NCBI RefSeq assembly: GCF_050948215.1
Contig: NW_027488716.1
Coordinates: 372,001-436,000, forward strand
Origin: Halictus rubicundus
Lineage: Eukaryota > Arthropoda > Insecta > Hymenoptera > Halictidae
DNA: 64,000 nt
Direction of reading: 5' to 3'
How positions within the stretch are numbered: position 1 is the stretch's first letter; every line of letters begins with the position of its first letter. The notes below the pieces were generated by a model. The model saw nothing but the letters and a program-made list of their open reading frames with translations, did not search any database and was not told the DNA's origin. The position numbers and the translations under genes were made by a program. Of the stretch, positions 1 to 9,425 are shown piece by piece.

Positions 1-23
1 ATTGTATTTTACACCAAGAAAAT

Positions 24-227
24 TTGGGTGCTAAAGTTTTAAAAATGTCGAATTTAGTTCCACTTATTATTAAAATTGTAAATTTTATTAGATCTCGAGG
101 ACTAAACCATGGTAAGTTTAAAGAATTTTTGAAAGATATGGAAAGCGAAGATGGCGATATTCTGTTAATCACTAAAGTTCGGTGGTTAAGAAGTGGTACA
201 ATGCTTAAGCGTGAACCAGGGTCTTAA
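24..227 (+). pseudogene. hAT-like (ZBED5/GTF2IRD2-type) transposase fragment
   Basis: A short open frame of 67 codons. From about residue 17 it reads like the catalytic-region segment of the hAT-derived ZBED5/GTF2IRD2/SCAND3-type transposases: VNFIRSRGLNH, then KEFLKDMESE, then ITKVRWLRSGTMLKR (family form roughly VRWLSRG.VLKR). Full-length family proteins are some 500-700 residues, so this is a small relic, and it stops abruptly after residue 67. No terminal repeats are visible nearby. Seen: the motif block. Known: the block is typical of this transposase group. Inference: dead hAT copy. A chance frame is unlikely because the motif order is kept. Confidence 0.5.
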
Positions 228-549
228 AACAATAAATTCAATAAAGAGACATTAAGAGACCGTAGCGTAAACACAGACCTAAATTGGAACTGGCGACGCA
301 ACAAAGTATTTAATGTTGTCTTCGTTGCGGCCCGCGCGTAGTATTAAATTTCCACTTTTGACCCACTGCAGTCCTCGAGTTGCTCATCACTGGGTTAGGC
401 CCTTTGTTCGAAACAGCATTTGGTTAACTGGGAAACTTCACAGTTACAATAATTTACGTACCTTCAAGACGAAGAGTCGATTTTGCTTGTATTATTTCGG
501 GTCCAATTTACTTTTGTACGCTTACCCATATGTATGTTGGGGTGATGCC
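228..549. other. unassigned sequence
   Basis: No recognisable gene, splice-flanked exon or repeat boundary is seen here. It may be decayed transposon sequence continuing from the hAT fragment. Confidence 0.3.
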
Positions 550-690
550 CCGTTGGACTCCGACCGATTGGACACGTCCCGATTGGACGGGTTCCTTTTG
601 GACTCCGTGCCGATTCGACTCGTGCCGTTTGGACGCCGTGCCGATTGAACTCGTACCGTTTGGACGCCGTGGCGGTTGGATTCGTGACGT
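550..690. repeat. degenerate minisatellite (about 17-bp and 34-bp periods)
   Basis: The phrases CCGATTGGAC, GCCGTTTGGACGCCGTG and GGACTCCGTGCCGATT recur with a period near 17 bp and its double. It runs directly into the TTAGGG-like tract at 692. Open frames here are by-products of the repeat. Confidence 0.6.
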
Positions 691-691
691 T

Positions 692-706
692 CCCTAACCC
701 TAACCC
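692..706. repeat. TTAGGG-like hexamer tract (two and a half units)
   Basis: On the plus strand CCCTAACCCTAACCC lies immediately next to a 17-T run, the poly(A) tail of the minus-strand retrotransposon. The period is six, not the five of the usual insect TTAGG telomere. The same arrangement recurs at 7145-7177. Confidence 0.75.
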
Positions 707-1295
707 TTTTTTTTTTTTTTTTTATCGTGAGGAAATGTTTTATACATACCCCGACTCGCTGGGGGAAGCCGGGGTTATGTGGGATTCTCTCCGGGGGGCG
801 GAGCCCCCGGAGACTACCCACTAAAACCTCACGCCCACCTAAGCTACACGGGAGGTGCCTGGATCACGCGAGTACTCAACAGGACACCCCCCAGCTATCA
901 TCATACCCCGGGGGAGGGGTTAACCTCCCCCACTGCCTACGCTATAAGACCCCGGGCGGAGGGACCCGCCCGGTGTCCCCATCCCTGGAGCCTTCGGATT
1001 GAGCTTCCCGAGCCCCAGCTCGGTCCACCCACAGCTCCCGGAGTCTTCATGCCCCGCTCGGGGCCGGTATCCCGAAGGAACCAGCCCCGGCCGAGGCAGG
1101 AAGACGCCGCCACCGGAAGGAAGGGCCGTCGGAGGCGTGATCCGGCACGCCCCGACCCTTCCTCACCCAATACCCCCCACGGATCCCCCTCCCCAATCGG
1201 GGAGGGACGGACCGACACCCCCCTACACCGGGAAACTAACCCGGGGGGTGTCGGCCTATCACGGGGGGAGCTATGCTCCCCCCCGGGGGCCCGGG

Positions 1296-2348
1296 TCAGC
1301 TCACACCCCGGGCCCCCGAGTTATCCGCCCCCAGTTGTGGGGGCATAACAGGGCGCGGGGAGACTCCCCGCGCCAGACCCCCTCCACCCCCCACCACCGG
1401 GGGCACACGTTGGCGCGGGGGAGAACCCCGCGCCATCCCACCCCTCTCCGCCCCCCTCCTGGGGGGCACACGTCGGCGCGGGGGTCGTCCCCGCGCCCAC
1501 ACTCTCCTCGCGGAGCCCGGGTCCCGTTCCCGGGCCCGCTCGGCGGCCTCCTTCTGCTTCATCACTTCCTCGCAGAAGGAGGCCACCGCCTCCCACGACC
1601 CCACGCTGCCGACCATGTGGTCGACCACGGTCGACAGCGCGAGGTCCCACCCGCCCACTGCGGCTCTCAGGGCACGGCGCGGCCCGGCCCAAGCCGGGCA
1701 TTCCTCCAGGGTATGCCGCGCCGTGTCTACATCTTCGCCGCAGTGGTGGCACTGCGCCGTCGGCTCCCGCCCCATTCTGTGCAGGTACTCTCCAAAACAG
1801 CCATGGCCGGAGAGCACCTGCGTGAGGCGGAAGGTCAACCTTCCCCGCCTCCCGCACCATATATGAAATATGGGCAGGAGGGCCCGGACAATCGGACGTG
1901 TGGAGGGCGTTAACAGCGCCCTCCACTCCGATAAACTTTCCGTCCGGGCCTGGCGATTCTGGCCCTCGAGCTCCTCCTCCTCCTCGCGCGTGAGTTCCAC
2001 CCCCGGCGGGCGGCGGAAGGAGCGGGCGATGTGGTATAGCTTCGGCCGCTCCGCCGCCACCACAGTGAAGGGTGGAATCACGGCGAGGAGTCCCGCCGCC
2101 TCGGTGGAGATGGTGCGGTACCCCCGTATGACCCGCAAGGCCAGCCGCCGCCGCACTCTTTCTAAGAGTTTGCGGCTGGGCGTGCTGGCCTCGAGCGAGC
2201 GGTGCCATACGGGGGCCCCATACAGGGCTATAGACCGCACCACCTCCACATAGAGGCGGCGTACTTTCACATCCGGCCCCCCGACATTCGGCAGCAGCCG
2301 CGCCAATGCGGCTGCCGTCCTCTCTAGTCGGGGGGCATAGAGGAGGAG
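1296..2348 (-). pseudogene. ORF2 carboxy-terminal fragment of TRAS/R1-like reverse transcriptase
   Basis: About 350 codons stay open. The fragment starts within the post-catalytic (thumb) part of the reverse transcriptase, with LPNVGGPDVKVRRLYVEVVR followed by SIALYGAPVW, a conserved R1-clade block. The family's carboxy-terminal zinc knuckle follows, CHHC then H and C spaced C-X2-C-X8-H-X4-C, at about plus-strand 1725-1760. The last 60 or so residues (RGRPPRRRVPPRRG and similar) are low-complexity read-through of the GC-rich 3' UTR and probably not protein. The endonuclease and the catalytic polymerase motif are missing through 5' truncation, so it cannot act. No initiation codon is meaningful here; the frame simply opens at the truncation point. 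Confidence 0.8.
1345..1500 (-). repeat. tandem GC-rich hairpins in the 3' UTR of copy A
   Basis: Three blocks of the form GGCGCGGGG-loop-CCCCGCGCC lie about 60 bp apart (near 1353, 1415 and 1474), each preceded by a short GGGGGCA(C)ACGT-like phrase. The loops differ (AGACT, GAGAA, GTCGT) while the stems stay paired. Copy B keeps diverged versions at 8090-8210. Confidence 0.6.
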
Positions 2349-3137
2349 TACTTAGCTTTGCGACTTCCCTCAGTGACGTTCGTCAACCGACTCTGTCATG
2401 TCTCCGTTGTATCGTCGTCACTAAGACGACGCGGCAACGAAGACCATTCGGCGCAATGTCTCGATATCGAAACATATCGATACTCGTAACAATATTATAA
2501 CCTTCGCGTTCATTGTTTATTTTCTCATTACAAACGTGAAATAAAATAATAAAATTACGTTCTGAGTCAATAATTGTTTTATTAAGTATAGTAATTATTT
2601 AAGACTTAGAAGAACGTATATACAAAAATCACGCGCACTGTGCACATTTCTGGCGCATGCTTCCGTTCGGTGACGGTTCTTCGGCGGACTGGACTGCCGA
2701 AGCGAAAGGGTTAACGTTGCAACATTGCAAACAATATTCTCTTCTCGACTTCGAAAATCGATACTGTTCGGATGCTATCGTGGCACTCGACGGCCGGACA
2801 GCATCGACGGAGATCGAATACCCAAAGTATTGTCACCGGGTGCCCACCTCTCAGCGGATGCATTGGCATTCCCGGTGGTGTAGAGGGGGGTGTAAACTGT
2901 TCGGGTGTTAGGTAACAAACACCCGCCGTGTGCGGCTCTTAGCGGTTGACGCGTGCATCTCATGTTTCTCTCAAGTGGCCTTGCTACGGTTCGGGTGCGT
3001 ATGAATATAGAAAACATGGTAGTATCGGAACTAGCGTTCGTCTCCGGAAAATATGAATAGACCCTTATCCAGATCCACGGTCGCCGGAACCGTCTGGACC
3101 CGTCTGATCCCGGTCAGAGGAAAAATTGGATACTTAC
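2349..3137. other. unassigned sequence downstream of the reductase exons
   Basis: I see no further coding exon of the minus-strand reductase gene in this stretch. Short open frames on both strands show no family motif. Its remaining 3' exons are presumably further left, beyond the window. Confidence 0.3.
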
Positions 3138-3364
3138 GGCGAACCAATGGTCCTTTCCGCACAACTGCGAGCCAACCCACGCCTGCCTGTAGTATCTGGC
3201 CAGCAGGATCCCGATCGACGCCGTGCCGATCCAAGAAGCCAGCATCAGCGCGCCGTGCACACGAATCAACACGTTGCTCGCCGTTGCGTAACCACCCACG
3301 TCCGATAACCATTTTGCACCGCCGGTCGCGTCGAACGCCGTGTCATGGAAACCAACCCCGTTAC
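3138..3364 (-). CDS. Ferric-chelate reductase 1-like (DOMON-cytochrome b561) internal exon
   Basis: A 227-bp minus-strand exon. It begins after a TTTAG acceptor (3366-3365), reads 75 codons after a split codon, and ends at a GTAAGT donor starting at 3137. The peptide runs through NGVGFHDTAFDATGGAKW, the link between a DOMON domain and the membrane part. It then enters the first helix of a cytochrome b561 core, with RVHGALMLASWIG (likely haem-ligand His) and ILLARYYRQ. Proteins of this type transfer electrons across membranes and reduce ferric iron; the exact substrate here is unknown. The splice phase (two bases) matches exon 3751-3907 (one base left over), rebuilding an AGT Ser codon across the junction. 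That match is strong evidence for a real gene. Later b561 exons are not seen. Confidence 0.75.
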
Positions 3365-3750
3365 CTAAACATTCACACGTGCATCAGACATTTTTGTTCC
3401 CCGAAGAAAGATTTGACTACCAAAAACACGCTATTGCATAGCCCCCATTACAAGGCCCCCCTACCGCACCGACCCTCATTGCAAATCCTCCCATTGCAAG
3501 TCTCCTCATTGCAAGTCCTCCCATTACATATAGTCCCGATTTCATAGGGTCCCAATTGCATTAAATCCTAATTTTGTAGGGTCCCAATTTTATAGAGCCT
3601 CCACTCAGTGGATACTGAGAATGTATGGCATAAAAATTGAATAAAGTCTTCAGGTGTCCAATGAGCTAATAAATCCTGAGAATTTCAATTGAGATGAACA
3701 ATAATGATAATGTGAATGATGATGGATATTGAAAGGGGATAATTGCATAC
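3365..3750 (-). other. intron between the two reductase exons
   Basis: It starts with the donor GTATGC at 3750 and ends with TTTAG at 3365. It contains a degenerate plus-strand repeat (3425-3610) built on phrases like CTCATTGCAAGTCCTCC with a period of about 16 bp. Confidence 0.7.
3425..3610. repeat. degenerate short tandem repeat in the intron
   Basis: Phrases such as CCCATTGCAAGTCTCC, CTCATTGCAAGTCCTCC and later TAGGGTCCCAATTTTATAG recur every 15-18 bp with drift from a C-rich to an AT-rich version. Confidence 0.55.
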
Positions 3751-3907
3751 TTTTGAGAGTCTTGCCAGCAGCGACCAGAAGATTGTACGGTGTGTTGACG
3801 AGATCGTATTCCCGAGCCTGAACGACCGTCGTTTTCTCTCTCCAAAAAGCACAAGAGATCACGTCGTCCTTGATGGAGCTCGACTCCAGCAGAACGGCTC
3901 CTTCCTG
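3751..3907 (-). CDS. Ferric-chelate reductase 1-like, DOMON-domain exon
   Basis: A 157-bp minus-strand exon between a TTTACAG acceptor and a GTATGC donor. It reads QEGAVLLESSSIKDD, then VISCAFWREKTTVVQAREYD, then LVNTPYNLLVAAGKTLK. This fits the end of a DOMON domain: a Cys-containing strand followed by the YxLLVAAG strand. It joins in phase to exon 3138-3364. The acceptor is a tandem CAGCAG (NAGNAG), so an isoform lacking the first Gln is possible. Upstream exons with the signal peptide and first half of the DOMON fold are not recognised in the window. A retrocopy is excluded by the intact introns. Confidence 0.72.
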
Positions 3908-5271
3908 CTGTAAAGGAAATCGGAAATAGGAGCAAGGTCGCCACGGTGTTTCTTACAAAACCGCGGCCCGCGGCCCCACGCAATCGTTCCCATGGAGTAT
4001 AAATGAGTAGTTCAGATTATACCGAATATTTCGTTAGTTTTTAATAGGAAAATGAGCGAGTCTCTTCATCGTCGATCGTTTTCTCTTACGGTATGGTTAA
4101 GATGAATTGAGAAATGGCGAGTCCAACGAGGAATAAATTAGTGACAGCATCGGCAGTGTCCACAGCAAGTAGAAACAACGATGGCGAAATATATTAGCGA
4201 GATTTTATTCAATAGCACGGGTGCCCGATGAATATTTAAACGCAATTTCCTTCTAAATGCTGTCGCGTCTGCAGAAACCCCCTCTTGCTTTGTAGTCTTA
4301 ATTTTGTGTGCTCTCCAGAACCGTTGCATATACCTAGAATTACAATGTAGAAGCTCCTTTCTACCTGCAATCATCAGGTTCGTGGCGAATAAACGATAAT
4401 TTGATATGCGTAAAATTACCGTTGCCAATATTAATTAAACTCCATTTTTAACACCATTTCCTATGTTCCTTTTTCGACAAGAAACCCCCACTGCGTACGA
4501 CGTCGTCCCACAAGCTAGGCAGTCACAGGGGAAAGGAGAATCGTAGCTGTCTCATTCTGCCGCGCTCCGTCTCGCTCGTGTGCTTCTCTACGCGATGGAC
4601 GTTGGTGGAGGGGATTGGGCGCAACGAAGAAAGCAAGCGAGGCGAAGCGCGGCAGAATGAGACAACAAGATTTCCCGGGATTTGTTTAGAATTTTGTTTT
4701 CAATTGATTTTGCTGTCATTCCGAGGAGATTGTAGAGGGGGAATGGTGGGAGCGTCGTGTGACTCGCGGCGGAAAAGAAGTTAAACAGCCCTGATTTATC
4801 TGATCTCAAACCACCTGCGTGTCACAGAATATTAGAAAATCGAGATCATTTTCAATTTTTAATTATTCCAAGCACTTAAAACATCTAAAGAATTTAAATA
4901 GATAAACTATTGAATGCAATCTATATATTCGCCAAGAACTGGATTAATTGGAGGACCTCTCTGGTGGAGCAGAGATATCAAAATACATCAAACTATATAA
5001 AAATTCACGATGGAATCAACGTTGATCGCATCCTCTCGAAAGCATAGCAGTTTTAACCGTTCCAATTACAAATCGAACAAGTTTCAATCAATTGTTCGTT
5101 GCGGTGTTGTAACCGAGCTCATTGTTTTGACGGATCGTTATATCGCGTAACGGTATAATCGTGTCCAGGGGAGCGTTTTGCAGCATTGCGAACGGCGTGC
5201 AAACGCAAGTATTGCGGTACGTACCATGGGCTGCCGCATATTCTGTTTGCCAGAGTTCCAAGACACGTGTA
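3908..5271. other. non-coding, presumably 5' intron or intergenic
   Basis: No exon is recognised. It holds one clear inverted repeat (4549-4666) and otherwise unremarkable AT-rich sequence. Confidence 0.35.
4549..4666. repeat. inverted repeat, arms of about 32 bp
   Basis: The left arm GTCTCATTCTGCCGCGCT continues into CCGTCTCGCTCG. It is mirrored by AAGCGAGGCGAAGCGCGGC then AGAATGAGAC about 55 bp later, with only a few mismatches. The loop includes GGACGTTGGTGGAGGGG. No tandem copies are seen. Confidence 0.7.
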
Positions 5272-6866
5272 CACTCGCCGAAATTTCTATAAAGTCACTG
5301 TGTTTTGTAATGAATTCTTATAATTATACCATTACCAATGAAAAATTTGTATTTGGTAGCATTTCGGGATTACATAAAGAAAGCATACACGCCGATTTAA
5401 AAACATAAGTATAACATTTATTGATAAAAGAAAACAAAAATATAATTTTACACAGAACAGACTGCGAAATTTCTATAATGTCAGTTTCGTTTTATACGGA
5501 TAAAGTTGAAATTAACAATTGTTTTTTTATTATATCTATTTTAATATTTAGTGTAACCTCCATTTTTTTGAATTACATTAAAAATGCGATTGGGCATTGA
5601 CGAAACTAACTTTTGTAGCGTTTCTGTTTTAACAGACGCCCATGCTTCAGTCACCGTATCCCTTAGTTCGCTAATGGAGTTGTATTGTTTGCAGTTTTTA
5701 TAAACATGTCGCGCAATGATACCCCAAACATTTTCAATAAGATTTATGTCCGGAGAACAAGCAGGCCATAGCAAAACATTGATATTTCTTTCAAGAAGCC
5801 ACTGCTTTGTGTGCTTCGACGCGTGCACTGCAGCATTATCTTGCTGATAAATAAAATTGTCATCTTCAATATTTTCTGTAAAGGGTATTAGAACCATGTC
5901 TAACAAATCCGTATAATTTTCAGAATTCATTTTGTGTTTTATGAAACACACTGGAGTCCTTTTGTCAGCTTTGAACGCAGCCCATATCATTAGGGAACCA
6001 CCGCCAAAGTTACGACTCATTGTCACACTTTTCTCATTTCTCAGATCATGCCAATAATATTTACAGCCATCAGGCCCATCCAAATTAAATTTTTTCTCAT
6101 CTGAAAAAAATGACAGACTCCCACTCTTTCGTCCAGGACATGTGTGCCCGTGCGAAATCAAGACGGGCCTGTTTATGTGTTTCTTTAAGGCCTGGTTTAC
6201 GTTGCATTTTTGTCCACACAAATTGCCCAGAATAATTTAAAAGTTGTTGCACACGTCTTCTTGTTACTGGGAGCTCCAATTCAGCTCGCAATTGTGCTGC
6301 ATTTTTCGTTTCCTTAGCCGCAGACCTCATTAATAATGAATGTTGTCTCTTTGACAATTTTTTATTACCACCTTTAAAATGATTTTTTCCGTCATTTTCG
6401 CGTAAATTGATATAATTATTAATCACAGTATATGACCGATTAATTTTCTTAGCAATTGCGCGATTAGAGCAGCCCATATTTTTATAAGCATCGATCGATG
6501 CTTTTTCTTCAATTGTTAGTACTTTTCCTCTCGGCATTATACTACACGCGAATCAAATTATAAAAAACAGGATTTCTATGAGTTCTAAAACTAATACTTT
6601 TAGAATGTTTGCAATTTCCTGTAGTTCTCTGCTCAGAATCCAGAGAAACACTAAGTGACTTTATAGAAACTTCGCACTTGTGTTCTGCACCACGCAGAAA
6701 TAATTAAAAAAAAACGTAAATAGTAAACAATGCGGTCTTGAGTGCGCGGTCCTTCTATCAGAGTGTCAACAAAGCACAAGGCCAGATACGATAAAGCAAC
6801 AGAAATTGTAATATTTTAAAAATATCTATGAAAATGACGATGACTTTATAGAAATTTCGGCGAGTG
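5272..6866 (-). mobile_element. Tc1/Tc3-like DNA transposon, 1595 bp, TA target duplication
   Basis: Perfect 26-bp terminal inverted repeats begin CACTCGCCGAAATTTCTATA (5272-5297 and 6841-6866). Each is flanked by TA (5270-5271 and 6867-6868), the Tc1/mariner target duplication. A diverged second copy of the repeat core lies inside each end (5464-5483 and 6656-6675), a bipartite arrangement known from Tc3, where the transposase binds two sites per end. The transposase frame is on the minus strand and carries one frameshift. Confidence 0.92.
5541..6537 (-). pseudogene. Tc1/Tc3-like DD34E transposase, one frameshift
   Basis: The amino-terminal frame starts MPRGKVLTIEEKASIDAY at 6537 and carries two helix-turn-helix units (NRAIAKKINRSYTVINNYI, then RRRVQQLL). 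The carboxy-terminal frame, ending at 5541, carries the catalytic core: FFSDEKKFNLDG (first Asp), YQQDNAAVHAS (second Asp) and WPACSPDINLIENVWG (Glu). Thirty-four residues separate the second Asp from Glu, i.e. DD34E. The two frames meet at an A7 run (6104-6110) where a single extra base shifts the frame at residue ~145, just before the first Asp. All three catalytic residues survive, so this is a recently inactivated copy, or the indel is a sequencing error in the homopolymer. Confidence 0.9.
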
Positions 6867-7144
6867 TAATGCAATTTCTCCGCCTTCGTTCGTACACTCG
6901 ACCACGCTGTTGTCACAGGGACCACACCTGATTATGGCCCGTTGCACACGGCAACACCTTCGTTGCACACGGCACCACCTTCGGAGAAGTCAAATTCGCA
7001 GTTTTTCTCACAGCGCCATCGTGCGGCGATCGGTGTTCCCCCAATCCCGGCTGAGCCCCCAATTGTAGGATCTCGGGAAAAACGAGGGCACCGCCGCCGC
7101 GGGAACCGAACCCACGGCCTCACTGGTGGTAGCCGATCGACTCT
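6867..7144. other. flank with a short tandem duplication
   Basis: CGTTGCACACGGCAACACCTT is followed directly by CGTTGCACACGGCACCACCTT (about 6938-6980), a 21-bp duplication. The rest is unassigned and leads into the hexamer tract. Confidence 0.45.
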
Positions 7145-7177
7145 CCCTAACCCTAACCCTAAACCTAACCCTAACCC
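7145..7177. repeat. TTAGGG-like hexamer tract (five and a half units)
   Basis: CCCTAA repeats with one ACCTAA variant adjoin an 8-T run that is the minus-strand tail of copy B. The six-base period is clear over 33 bp. Confidence 0.8.
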
Positions 7178-8209
7178 TTTTTTTTATCGTGAGGAAATGC
7201 TTTATACATACCCCGACTCCCTGGGGGAAGCCGGGGTTATATGGGACTCTCCCCGGAGGGCGGAACCCCTGGAGACTACCCACTAAACCCTCACGCCCAC
7301 CTAAGCTACACGGGAGGTGCCTGGATCACGCGAGTACTCAACAGGACACCTCCCAGCTATCATCATACCCCGGGGGAGGGGTTAACCTCCCCCACTGCGT
7401 ACACTATAAGACCCCGGGCGGAGGGACCCACCCGGTGTCCCCATCCCTGGAGCCTTCGGATTGGGCTTCCCGAGCCCCAGCTCGGTCCACCCACGGCTCC
7501 CGGAGTCTCCGTGCCCCGCTCGGAGCCGGTTCCCGAAGGAACCAGCCCCGGCCGAGGCAAGAAAACGCCGCCTCCGGAAGGAAGGGCCGTCGGAGGCGCG
7601 ATCCGGCACGCCCCGACCCTTCCTTTCCCCAAACCCCCCACGGATCCCCCTCCCCAATCGGGGAGCGACGGACCGACACCTCGCCACACCGGGAAACTAA
7701 CCCGGGGTGTTGGTTTTAGGAAGCAGGTATACTCGTGAATAAAATGCAAATACTTTATTTTATCCATGTTCTCCCGTGTGCTGCCGGATTCGAACTGAGA
7801 GTGAATCGTTATAAAAAAACAAACGCGTTGCGCCGAGATGCCTCTGTTCAAAAACGCCTAGGACATCTCTATAGGCATCTGACGCAGAAACAAATGAACG
7901 ACGTGCCCGTCACGTCGGCTAACATTCATTATTGATTTTTGTATATGGATATATGTATATCTATATATCTATACGGGGGGTGTCGGCCTATCACGGAGGG
8001 AGCTATGCTCCCCCCCGGGGGCCCGGGTCAGCTCACCCCCCGGGTCCCCAAGTTCGCCGCCCCCAGTTCTAGGGGCATGACAGGGCGCGGGGAAACTCCC
8101 CGCGCCAACCCCACTCCGCCCCCACCACCGTGGCACACGTTGACGCGGGGGAGACCCCCGCGCCCTCCCAGCCCTCGCCACCCCCCTCCTGGGGGGACAC
8201 ACGTCGGCG
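7178..8209 (-). mobile_element. TRAS/R1-like retrotransposon 3' end (copy B), interrupted
   Basis: The same 3' UTR and tail as copy A, with poly(A) at 7185-7178 next to TTAGGG hexamers. Only 3' UTR is present; it is truncated at about 8209 before any ORF2 sequence. Relative to copy A the UTR is split by roughly 265 bp of unrelated DNA (7708-7974) between CCCGGGG and GGTGTCGGCC. Confidence 0.85.
7708..7974. repeat. insertion inside TRAS-like copy B
   Basis: About 265 bp absent from copies A and C. On the minus strand it holds GTTCGAATCC, identical to a tRNA B-box, but no A-box at a normal distance, and it ends in an AT-rich TATATC run. The short CGGGG at both edges could be a target duplication or microhomology. 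Family unknown. Confidence 0.5.
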
Positions 8210-8610
8210 AGAATTGTAAATATTATTGTTTGTGTTTCTTCACGAATAAGCAAAGGACTCAAGCGCGTATAATTCCATAACGCTATTTCCGAGCGCTTCA
8301 AGTACCTACAACTCGAAACTTCAAACTGTTATATCTCATCATGGAAGTATCTGACAAAAAAATGTTTCAGACAAAATTGACTTGTTTTTTCCGGTAGAAT
8401 CTAAATATGTAACATTTTATAGGGGGTTCCATTTAAAATTACAAAGGTACCTCCCCTCCCACGTTAAAGGGGAAGGGAGGCCACTTCACGTTTATGTAGT
8501 CAGAAAGGCCCTTCAGTTCCATGCAATTTAAGACTAAGAACTTTAAAATCGATGGCATAGTTTTTTCGAGATATTGAGCTGTTCAGAGTTATGTGGGCCA
8601 CCCTGTTTAA
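8210..8610. other. likely DNA-transposon end
   Basis: The segment ends GTGGGCCACCCTGTTTAATA, a CACCCTGT-type terminus like those of the IS630-like element at 58538-59910. A matching opposite end was not found, so it may be a single broken terminus. Confidence 0.35.
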
Positions 8611-9189
8611 TACAATAATAAGTATATATTTATATAACTATATGTATATGTAATAACTGCCGCGTATTATATCCTTCTGTAACATATAAAAAGTAAACTA
8701 TTAAAATACAGACTAAAAATAACAGATATTTAGTAATTTAGTAGGATCATATTCGGAAATTCACCATCTGCTCCTCCGTATCTCCGTATCTCGGGTGGGA
8801 TCTGCAGGGCTTCCGCAAGCATGCTAGTACCAGAGCTGGAAAAAATAATATTTTAAATAGTAAATAGTAAATATTCGTATTTATTTTAAAATATGCGACA
8901 AACTTTTTATAAGTTTTTAAAATAGTATTATATTTTATTTGAAGAATCTTAAAAATATTTGGATATTTACTGTCACAACTTTATCAGGTCGGCAAGAAAT
9001 TCCTCCGCCTCAAATGGCCTCGATGATGGCCTCCGTCTCAAGGATTATGCCATTGACCTCCTCTACGCGGAAGTTGTGAGAGCTGATTTTAGAATTAGAA
9101 TGAGAATTGGAAATTGGGTTTGAATAAGCGTTTTCGCTCGAATTGGAAATTGAATTCGAATTTGAATTAGAAATAGCAAGGTTTGCGTG
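8611..9189. repeat. AT-rich and GAATT-rich low-complexity DNA
   Basis: 8840-8960 is built from TAAATAGTAAAT/TTTAAAAT words. 9078-9178 is a degenerate run of GAATTN words (GAATTGGAAATTGAATTCGA). No gene is seen. Confidence 0.45.
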
Positions 9190-9425
9190 AGCCGGCTAGT
9201 CCGTTGGTAGGAATACGCCGAGGGAGGTAGTTGTCCCTTCGCCTATTCCTTCTAAAATTACGCGCTTAGATCTATCGACTAATATATCGGGTTTTAATGA
9301 GGATAACTTAATAATATTTGTGCAGGCCCCGGTGTGTACAAGGAAGTCTGCTTTAGCCTTCAATTCTGGTATATCTAACTTGACAATTAAAACGTCGTCG
9401 CCCGGACGAATGGTTATTCGCGCGA
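9190..9425 (-). pseudogene. retropepsin with altered active site (HTG for DTG)
   Basis: On the minus strand, ITIRPGDDVLIVKLDIPEL leads into ADFLVHTGACTNIIKLSSLK and then RVILEGIGEGTT. That is the flap-to-active-site layout of gypsy retropepsins, but the catalytic Asp codon GAC is CAC (His) at about 9336. The frame runs out soon after the LEGIG block, so the domain is also truncated. Non-functional. Confidence 0.7.

Larger units (their letters stand above)
707..2348 (-). mobile_element. TRAS/R1-clade non-LTR retrotransposon, 5'-truncated (copy A)
   Basis: Read on the minus strand: the carboxy-terminal part of ORF2, a GC-rich 3' UTR, the 3' end ACATTTCCTCACGAT, and a 17-nt poly(A) at 723-707. 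The tail is followed by GGGTTAGGGTTAGGG. TRAS and SART elements of the R1 clade are known to insert into telomeric repeats, so the flank fits that lifestyle. Only about 1.6 kb remains of an element normally 5-8 kb long; the 5' break lies near 2340. Copies B (7178-8209) and C (47133-47723) share the same 3' UTR and tail. Confidence 0.85.

Noticed and set aside
692..706. A chromosome end
   Set aside because: Only 15 bp of hexamer and unique sequence continues on both sides; it is an interstitial tract.
937..1913. Several proline- and arginine-rich proteins in the GC-rich region
   Set aside because: Open in many frames at once because of GC bias; they lie in the retrotransposon 3' UTR or antisense to ORF2. 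The same applies at 7241-7851 and 47012-47832.
3053..3547. 164-codon plus-strand gene
   Set aside because: Antisense to the spliced reductase exon and running into the intronic repeat.
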